This document shows positions 39,043-44,461 of a stretch of DNA of 44,461 nucleotides, in pieces. Source of the DNA: a virus; the IMG/VR virus record IMGVR_UViG_3300033153_002359, positions 1 through 44,461 of that record. One strand, written 5' to 3'. A program made the translations under genes and the position numbers. The number at the start of each line of letters is the position of its first letter. Position 1 is the first letter of the stretch. Below the pieces are notes generated by a model, which was not told the origin of the DNA, did no database searches, and was given only the letters and a program-made list of their open reading frames with translations.

Positions 39043-39605
39043 TGGATTTAACAGGACTTGCCAGCGGTAAGAATGGCACACGACATATAAACAAAATGAT
39101 CCCGTCCGAGGGAACGCCAGTAAACGGTGTTGCTTCCCAGGGTCTTTTAACTATTGCAGAGCCAGTAACAAACGGCGACACAATGACAATCGGGGCAACT
39201 GTTTACACATTTGTAACAGGTGCAACCACAGCAGCAGGTGAGATTGGCATTGGAGCTAGTGAAGCAGCGACTAAACTTGCTATTCCACTTGCAATCAACG
39301 GCGGTGACACTTTTAACACTGCAAATGCTTCGGCCTCTGTCCCTGCGGCTTTTACTGGTGACGGCATTGTCATCACGGCTTTAGTCGGTGGCGTTGCTGG
39401 TGACTTGATTGCAACTACGGAAACCTTTACCCATAATGACAACATTCTTGATGCTGTTACATTAGGCACGGAAACTGCTGGTGTAGATGGAACTGTTGGT
39501 GTTTCTGGTGAGTGTCTCATGGATGCAAGCTATTTGTACTACTGTGTTGCAGTAAATACAATCGCAGACGCTAACTGGGTTCGCGCAAGTGTGGCGAGTT
39601 TCTGA
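39042..39605 (+). CDS. Capsid decoration or head accessory protein
   Basis: A 187-residue Ala/Thr/Gly-rich protein. GDTMTIGATVYTFVTGATTAAGEIGIGAS matches a repeat domain common in phage head decoration or stabilisation proteins. It follows the capsid gene directly and precedes the neck genes. Confidence 0.65.
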   Translation: MDLTGLASGKNGTRHINKMIPSEGTPVNGVASQGLLTIAEPVTNGDTMTIGATVYTFVTGATTAAGEIGIGASEAATKLAIPLAINGGDTFNTANASASVPAAFTGDGIVITALVGGVAGDLIATTETFTHNDNILDAVTLGTETAGVDGTVGVSGECLMDASYLYYCVAVNTIADANWVRASVASF

Positions 39606-40024
39606 TGGCTGTAACTAATCTCATAACAATATCAGAATCTGATACGTATAACGCGCTTTCTTCTGATTGGGTTGCATTAGCTGACCCAATCAAGACGGCT
39701 CATATCTTCAACGCCTCGGTTTATATGCAAGCTAACTGGGCTTGTACTGATGTTGAATGGGACGACACTTCTACTCTCGATGATGACCTCAAGAGGTGTT
39801 GCTCTTATTACGCTGATGCTGACCGCATTGGCGTTTTAAGTGCCCCTGTCGCTACTACTGTAAAACACGGGAATATCACAGAGGAGACAAAGAAGTTGGG
39901 AACATTGTTAAAAACAACCAAGTGGGCAGAGGGTGGTTCTACTTCTGGCGATCCACTTGAGTCTATTAATAGCTTGATGTCTTTGTATTGTACCTCATTA
40001 GCAGGACGGTTAATTCGTGTCTAG
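39605..40024 (+). CDS. Head-tail connector (adaptor), DnaT-like fold
   Basis: A 139-residue protein; ALKRCCSYYADADR-like and LDDDLKRCCSYY segments fit the adaptor family annotated as DnaT-like or head completion. It sits between head and stopper genes, overlapping the next gene by eight bases. Confidence 0.7.
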   Translation: MAVTNLITISESDTYNALSSDWVALADPIKTAHIFNASVYMQANWACTDVEWDDTSTLDDDLKRCCSYYADADRIGVLSAPVATTVKHGNITEETKKLGTLLKTTKWAEGGSTSGDPLESINSLMSLYCTSLAGRLIRV

Positions 40025-40385
40025 CCACGGCGTTGATTTCAGCGAACTTGCCCAGGAGCTTGTTGCAGAGTTCAGCGAGGAACTAGGGACAGCTACGCTA
40101 AAGCACTTAACAGGTGACACTTATAGTGCAGACACAGGCGGTAGAACACCAGCCTATACAGACTATACAACACTGATGGTATTTGATGAGATCGAAACCA
40201 CAGGAGATGGTGTTTACGAAAAAGAGCACCAACTATGTATTATTGCTGGTGATGATATCGCAGTCACACCAGACAACGGTGACTTGATCCAAAAGCAGTC
40301 AGGGTCACAACACAAGATTGTTGCAGTAATAGTTGACCAATACGAAGCAGCTTACTTTATCCATATCCAGCGTAAACCGTTATGA
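40017..40385 (+). CDS. Putative head-tail stopper
   Basis: A 122-residue protein starting at GTG 40017. Beta-rich C-terminal half (HQLCIIAGDD ... IVAVIVDQYEAAYFIHIQRK) as in stopper proteins. Position between adaptor and tail completion gene supports the call. Overlaps both neighbours. Confidence 0.65.
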   Translation: MSSHGVDFSELAQELVAEFSEELGTATLKHLTGDTYSADTGGRTPAYTDYTTLMVFDEIETTGDGVYEKEHQLCIIAGDDIAVTPDNGDLIQKQSGSQHKIVAVIVDQYEAAYFIHIQRKPL

Positions 40386-40786
40386 GTTCAACTTTTATCA
40401 AAGAGATAGGTGTGGAACTGGACGCAATCAAGGACGACTTAAACAGAGCAATGTCAAACACTCTTGTTGATGCGCATAGCTTTGTGACATCACGAAGCGC
40501 GGTTGATACTGGTAGATATAGGGCGGCATGGAATATTTCAAAAGACGCGCCCGACAATTCAGTCCCGGCAAAGAAGAAACGACCAGCAGGACACCAGAGA
40601 GGCGTTGACCTTTATGGGATGAAAGGGAAGCAAAGAATTTTATTCAATATTATGAGAAACAAGTCAATAATCCTTTCTAATAATGTCGAATATGCCCAAG
40701 ATGTTGATGCTAGATACGGTGACACAATTAGAGCAAAAACAAGAATGAAAGCAGGATTAAGACACAGACTGAGGTTAATCAAATGA
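40382..40786 (+). CDS. Tail completion/neck protein (HK97 gp10-like)
   Basis: A 134-residue basic protein. RSAVDTGRYRAAWNIS is the conserved V-DTG-x-x-x-x-x-W motif of gp10-like proteins, followed by SNNVEYAQDVDARYG. It joins the head neck to the tail. Confidence 0.78.
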   Translation: MSSTFIKEIGVELDAIKDDLNRAMSNTLVDAHSFVTSRSAVDTGRYRAAWNISKDAPDNSVPAKKKRPAGHQRGVDLYGMKGKQRILFNIMRNKSIILSNNVEYAQDVDARYGDTIRAKTRMKAGLRHRLRLIK

Positions 40787-41193
40787 TCGACTTTACATCC
40801 ACCCGTCGAACAATAGAGATGTACCTTGATTCTAATTTTACCACCGTGCCGATTGTCTTTGAAAATGTCGGAGTCCCAGAAGATGCAGACGAATTTATAG
40901 CTGTTAGAGATGCCGCCACAGACTCACAGCAAATGGAGTTAGGCGGTGATGTTGTCAGAAAGGATGGTGTGCTACTGATTGATATTTACACCCCACTCGA
41001 TAATGGCACAAACAGAAGCCGGGTTTTAGCAGATGAACTCGCAGCATTAATTGAATTACAACAGATTTCAGACGTTGCCTTTCGTGAGTCCGAGCTTCAC
41101 ACAGTCGGGCCAGTCGGTGACGCTGAGTATTTTCACCAAGTTTTACAAACACCTTATTCAGTATTCTACGGGCAAAATGAAGCCCTTTGCTAA
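40783..41193 (+). CDS. Tail terminator (DUF4128-like)
   Basis: A 136-residue protein of the tail terminator type: an N-terminal helix, EFIAVRDA strand, GGDVVRKDGVLLIDIYTPLDNG, and a C-terminal strand QTPYSVFY. The DUF4128 family caps the tail tube in such phages. It lies right before the tail tube gene. Confidence 0.72.
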   Translation: MIDFTSTRRTIEMYLDSNFTTVPIVFENVGVPEDADEFIAVRDAATDSQQMELGGDVVRKDGVLLIDIYTPLDNGTNRSRVLADELAALIELQQISDVAFRESELHTVGPVGDAEYFHQVLQTPYSVFYGQNEALC

Positions 41194-41214
41194 TTAATAA
41201 TATGGAGAAATAAA

Positions 41215-41979
41215 ATGGCTACAAAATCAACGTCCGTATCTTTCGTGGTTGCCCAAAACAGCGCGATTGTCCTGAACCCAACGGAAGCAACAGAAATGAC
41301 CGTACGTGGTTTGCAGGGCATGGGTCTTTGTCTTGGATTTACAATGTCCGAGATTACAGTCTCAGAAATGGGTAAGAAGATTGCAACCAAGGTCTTCTCT
41401 GGTGGTGAGTATGAAGTAACTTCCATTGAATACAACTTCATCCCCGGCGACCCTTCTCTTGAAGTGTTCCAGCAAGCTGCATTGAACGCAACCAACATTA
41501 CAGATATTAGATTGTACGTTAAAACTGGCTGCGACTTCTCAGCACCTGACCTTATCAGTGATACAGCTTCAGGTCTTCGTGTTGGAACGTTTGGAGACCC
41601 TAGCGTTGACTCACCCAACGGTTTATGGACAGGCTCCCTGTCTTATTCTCCTGCTGGTGCGTTTGCACTGTTCATTGCCCATACTGGAGCAGACGGTACA
41701 ACCCTGAGCTATGTGGCTTCAACCCGTACACTGTCCGATTCAGCAAGTGGCTTTGTCACTAACGGTTTCGAGGTGGGCGACACTTGCATCCTTGACGACG
41801 CAGACAGCATGGTTCCTAAATATGTAAAGATTACATCCGTTGCGGCTGGTGCGATTGTGTTCACTGATGCTGTTGGTGATGTTGCAGATATTGGCGACTT
41901 CTCAGGCGCAACAGCCACAAAGCTACACGGCGCAACTCCAATGGTTGCTGATACCGAATGGAGCACAACCTGCGATTAA
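41215..41979 (+). CDS. Major tail tube protein
   Basis: A 254-residue protein, TGGAGA upstream. Beta-rich, with MGKKIATKVFSGGEYEVTSIEYNFIPGD in the tube domain and an Ig-like C-terminal part (residues 150-250). Location after the terminator and before the chaperones identifies the tube protein. Confidence 0.8.
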   Translation: MATKSTSVSFVVAQNSAIVLNPTEATEMTVRGLQGMGLCLGFTMSEITVSEMGKKIATKVFSGGEYEVTSIEYNFIPGDPSLEVFQQAALNATNITDIRLYVKTGCDFSAPDLISDTASGLRVGTFGDPSVDSPNGLWTGSLSYSPAGAFALFIAHTGADGTTLSYVASTRTLSDSASGFVTNGFEVGDTCILDDADSMVPKYVKITSVAAGAIVFTDAVGDVADIGDFSGATATKLHGATPMVADTEWSTTCD

Positions 41980-42004
41980 TACTTTTACCCCTGAACCTGA
42001 GTTT

Positions 42005-42049
42005 CCTTGGTGGGAATTTAGGGGACGGGGAATTTTAACTCCACCAAGG
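42005..42049 (+). terminator. Hairpin after tail tube gene
   Basis: Perfect 9-bp stem CCTTGGTGG/CCACCAAGG with a 27-base G-rich loop between the tube and chaperone genes. No T-run follows; probably an mRNA structure that tunes expression of the abundant tube gene. Confidence 0.45.
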
Positions 42050-42057
42050 ACACTGAA

Positions 42058-42450
42058 ATGAGATTGACAAGTAAGAAAACAAAGCGATTTGAAGTACCAA
42101 ACGACCCGGACGGCTCTTATATTAATATTGTCCATTTAAAGGATAATGTTGTGGAAGAGATTAAGTCACGGACAAGCGAAACAAAGCTAGTAGGTGATGA
42201 CATTGTGGTCGAGGTTAATGGCTATGCTCAAAAGACAGAACTGGTAAAAGCCTGTTTAGTTGGCTGGGGTAGTTTCTTCGACGAATCAGGGAAGGAGCTT
42301 AAATTTACGCCTTTAAATGTTTCCAAGAGTGCAGAATTTAGCATTGTTGTAGGTGAAGAGAAAACAGACTTCTACGCATGGATTGACAAGTGCCGCGAAG
42401 AGCTTGCTGGTGAAGTTGAAGCAGAGACCGAGAAAGCACTGGTAAACTGA
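42058..42450 (+). CDS. Tail assembly chaperone (G-like)
   Basis: A 130-residue protein between tube and tape measure, the usual place of the G-type chaperone. Acidic end (EAETEKALVN). The overlapping minus-one frame continues as a second chaperone piece, so part of translation probably shifts frame to make a longer G-T type product. Confidence 0.75.
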   Translation: MRLTSKKTKRFEVPNDPDGSYINIVHLKDNVVEEIKSRTSETKLVGDDIVVEVNGYAQKTELVKACLVGWGSFFDESGKELKFTPLNVSKSAEFSIVVGEEKTDFYAWIDKCREELAGEVEAETEKALVN

Positions 42451-42770
42451 AAGCCCTAGCGATTTGGCACGGAACAGTAAGGCATAAATGTGGAACGTGT
42501 CGTGAATTATACGACAACAACCCTCCATGCCTTGCTTGTTACCCTGAACCGCATGATTATAACCAGGGCATTTATAGACTTTACCAAGAGTGTGACGGGC
42601 AATACATAACCGGGCCAAGTGGTGTTGTAGACCTTAATATCTTGGCAATAGCTTGGATTATGGACAGGATAGACATAGACGAAGAAGACAAACTTTGGGC
42701 AAGTAGGCAAGTAAGAATATTTAGCAGTTTGGTTGTGGACGCAATCAGAAAGAAAGCAGAGGAGAAGTAA
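42387..42770 (+). CDS. Minus-one frame extension of tail chaperone (T-like)
   Basis: Open minus-one frame between a TGA at 42384 and TAA at 42768 with no ATG/GTG/TTG start near its beginning. It encodes about 105 residues after 42450, with a zinc-like CGTC ... CLAC group and a helical end (VRIFSSLVVDAIRKKAEE). A slip near GAGAAAG (42430-42436) or GTAAAC would join it to the gene before. Its TAA overlaps the tape measure ATG. The layout is that of lambda G/GT. Confidence 0.7.
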
Positions 42771-44461
42771 TGGCACAGCTCGTAATTGAACTTAAAACCA
42801 AGGACGCAATCAAAAGCGTCAAGCTCCTTGAAAAGTCTTTCGATGGTGTCGATAAGAAGGTGAAGAAGACCACCAGGGAGACTGGCAAGCTCAACAAGTC
42901 TATGAAAGGGTTGTCATCCTCTGCAAAGCTCTTTGCCGGGGCAATGACAAGTGCCGCCGTTGCTTTCGGCGTTACGCAGTTAATCAAAATTGCAGACGCC
43001 TACACAAACATTGATTCCAAACTTAAACTTGTAACCACTTCCACCGAAGAACTAGCCTTTGTCCAAGCTGAGTTATTAAAAGTATCTCAGGAAACAGGTA
43101 CTGTTTACATCGACAACGCTCAATCCTTTGGAAAATTAGCACTCGCCACAAAAGGCATCGGTATTTCTACCAAAGAATATCTAAGTGTCAACGAAACCGT
43201 AAATAAATCACTAATTGTAGCGGGTGCGTCTGCTGCAGAAGCCGGAAGTTTCATGCTTCAATTTACACAATCCATGGGAGCTGGGGTAGTTGCCGGTGAT
43301 GAATTCCGTGCCATGAATGAGGCAAACGGTTATTTTATGACCAAGCTTGCGGAATCTATGGGCGTTGCTAGGGGTGAGTTAAAAAAACTTTCAGCGGATC
43401 AGAAAATTACAACAGAGGTTGTCAGAAAAGCCTTGCGGGATATGGCGAATTCCGTTGATGCTGATTTTGCCCAGATGGATAAAACAGTCGCCAGGTCTGT
43501 AAATGAGCTTAAAAATGCTTTTGGGAAATTAGTCGCTGACGCAAATACAGCAGAGGGCGCGACAGATAGTATAGCAGAGAATATCTCTGCTTTCGCAAAG
43601 GCTATCTTGAAAAACAAAGATGCAATCTTGGATTTTGTCGGGAATGTAATGGAAGGGTTGATACGGTTCGGTGGGGCTGTTGGTACAGTGTTTTATGCTG
43701 CTGAGACTGTCATCGCAGGGTTTATTGCTTTGCTTGCTCAAGCATGGAAGCCAATGGCGTATATCTCAGACACGTTGGGCATTACAGAAAACGCAGTATA
43801 TGAGCTAGAGGTAGCGGTTGAGGCAGCTACAGCGTCAATGAAAGACTTTGGTGCCAAGACCAAGAAAGCTTTTGATGTTCTCGTAAACGGGCTTGATGGT
43901 GATAAACCTGCGAAAGAGGTTAAAAAAGTAAATGATGCACTGTTAGATACTGACTACAGCAAGTCGCTTGCAGATTGGAAAGCATACGGCAAAGGCGTTG
44001 TAAAAGTCGTCGCTGATATGGCAAAAGATATCAAAGCGTTAAATCAGGAAATCTACGAAGATCAGAAATCTTTAACAGCAGAACTTAGAGACCTAGGCCG
44101 TGAGGGGATGACAGACGCGCAAGCATATACTGACCAAGCGCGAGAAATAAAAGAACTGCAACGCCTTGCTGAACAGGCTGGGAAAGCTGGTGGTGAAGGG
44201 TACAAAAAGCAGATCGAATATTTAAAAGAAGCCCAAAGACTTACACGCTCACTTTCTACCGCTGAGATTAAGCAGGAAATATCAGAAGACGACGTAAACA
44301 GGGCTAGGAAATTATACGAGTATGCAAAGCAACGTGTCAGATTTCACAGCACAATGCAAACCAGAAGCGAGTACGCCAAGGCTCTGGAAGATTACAAAGA
44401 ATATGCCAAACAATACAAAGACGGCGGAAGGGTACAGCTAACCCATGAGGACGCATTAAAG
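42770..44461 (+). CDS. Tail tape measure protein, N-terminal part
   Basis: At least 564 codons open to the window end, continuing at base 115 of the left side after the overlap. GAGGAG upstream. The N-terminal third fits the tape measure domain: FGVTQLIKIADAYTNIDSKLKLVT, ETGTVYIDNAQSFGKLA, then AGDEFRAMNEANGYFM and ALRDMANSVDADFAQMDKT. Two hydrophobic helices follow (GLIRFGGAVGTVFYAAETVIAGFIALLAQ). About 752 residues predict a short tail. Confidence 0.9.
   Translation, partial: MAQLVIELKTKDAIKSVKLLEKSFDGVDKKVKKTTRETGKLNKSMKGLSSSAKLFAGAMTSAAVAFGVTQLIKIADAYTNIDSKLKLVTTSTEELAFVQAELLKVSQETGTVYIDNAQSFGKLALATKGIGISTKEYLSVNETVNKSLIVAGASAAEAGSFMLQFTQSMGAGVVAGDEFRAMNEANGYFMTKLAESMGVARGELKKLSADQKITTEVVRKALRDMANSVDADFAQMDKTVARSVNELKNAFGKLVADANTAEGATDSIAENISAFAKAILKNKDAILDFVGNVMEGLIRFGGAVGTVFYAAETVIAGFIALLAQAWKPMAYISDTLGITENAVYELEVAVEAATASMKDFGAKTKKAFDVLVNGLDGDKPAKEVKKVNDALLDTDYSKSLADWKAYGKGVVKVVADMAKDIKALNQEIYEDQKSLTAELRDLGREGMTDAQAYTDQAREIKELQRLAEQAGKAGGEGYKKQIEYLKEAQRLTRSLSTAEIKQEISEDDVNRARKLYEYAKQRVRFHSTMQTRSEYAKALEDYKEYAKQYKDGGRVQLTHEDALK
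44348..44461. repeat. Terminal direct repeat, right copy
   Basis: Exact copy of bases 1-114, in frame within the tape measure gene, showing circular closure of the sequence. Confidence 0.95.

Overview
The window is a complete genome of a tailed, non-contractile (siphovirus-like) bacteriophage. The first 114 bases recur exactly as the last 114, in the middle of the tape measure gene, so the molecule is circular or circularly permuted, with a unit of 44,347 bp. Marks of a phage: terminase with Walker motifs, DUF4055 portal, SPP1 gp7-like minor head protein, scaffold, capsid, neck, tail tube, frameshifted tail chaperones, tape measure, LamG-bearing tail hub, lysis genes, and a NinB/HNH/annealing-protein early region. 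No integrase, transposase or clear CI-type switch is visible. The host cannot be fixed; the attC-like sites and tail module suggest a marine or sediment proteobacterium.

Layout. A strong sigma70-type promoter at 32362-32390 starts the rightward late operon: terminase, portal, head, neck, tail tube, chaperones and tape measure to the window end, continuing at base 1 with minor tail proteins, hub, receptor-binding region, lysis genes and small zinc proteins to about 14701. The leftward early operon starts near 27254 and runs down to about 14800: HNH endonuclease, coiled-coil protein, Rad52-like annealing protein, then nin-like genes (NinB, XRE, HNH, YbcO-like nuclease, PD-(D/E)XK nuclease). A short rightward replication operon covers 27404-29047.

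The outstanding feature is that the genome carries three integron-type gene-cassette arrays: 14725-16939 (4 cassettes), 19797-23540 (8) and 32350-29048 on the minus strand (5). I can place 17 attC-like sites of about 120-135 bp. They have RYYYAAC/GTTRRRY-type cores, L boxes that pair across the site apart from two or three extra bases on one side, and cassette start cores that mostly complement the cassette's own inverse core. Each array begins at a copy of one 64-66 bp element that ends at the recombination GTT and looks like an attI equivalent. No IntI gene is present.

All 17 cassettes carry their genes antisense to the attC orientation known from class 1 integrons, so each attC lies at the 5' side of its gene and acts as its leader. 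Several attC loops contain a Shine-Dalgarno sequence and a start codon, and reading frames run through the site into the cassette gene. The attI-like ends lie at the 3' ends of the arrays. New cassettes would therefore be appended to the tail of a phage operon, in the sense direction and with their own translation start. Cargo includes two DNA methyltransferases, zinc-ribbon proteins, a membrane protein, an XRE repressor pair with its own promoter and operator, a tRNA-like element and many unknowns.

Other notable items are three tandem paralogous virion genes, a terminase-linked dATP/dGTP diphosphohydrolase-like gene, an in-frame TGA at the conserved cysteine of the minor head protein, probable frameshifts in the 9.5-11.9 kb fibre region, and structured RNA candidates around the capsid genes and the HNH genes.
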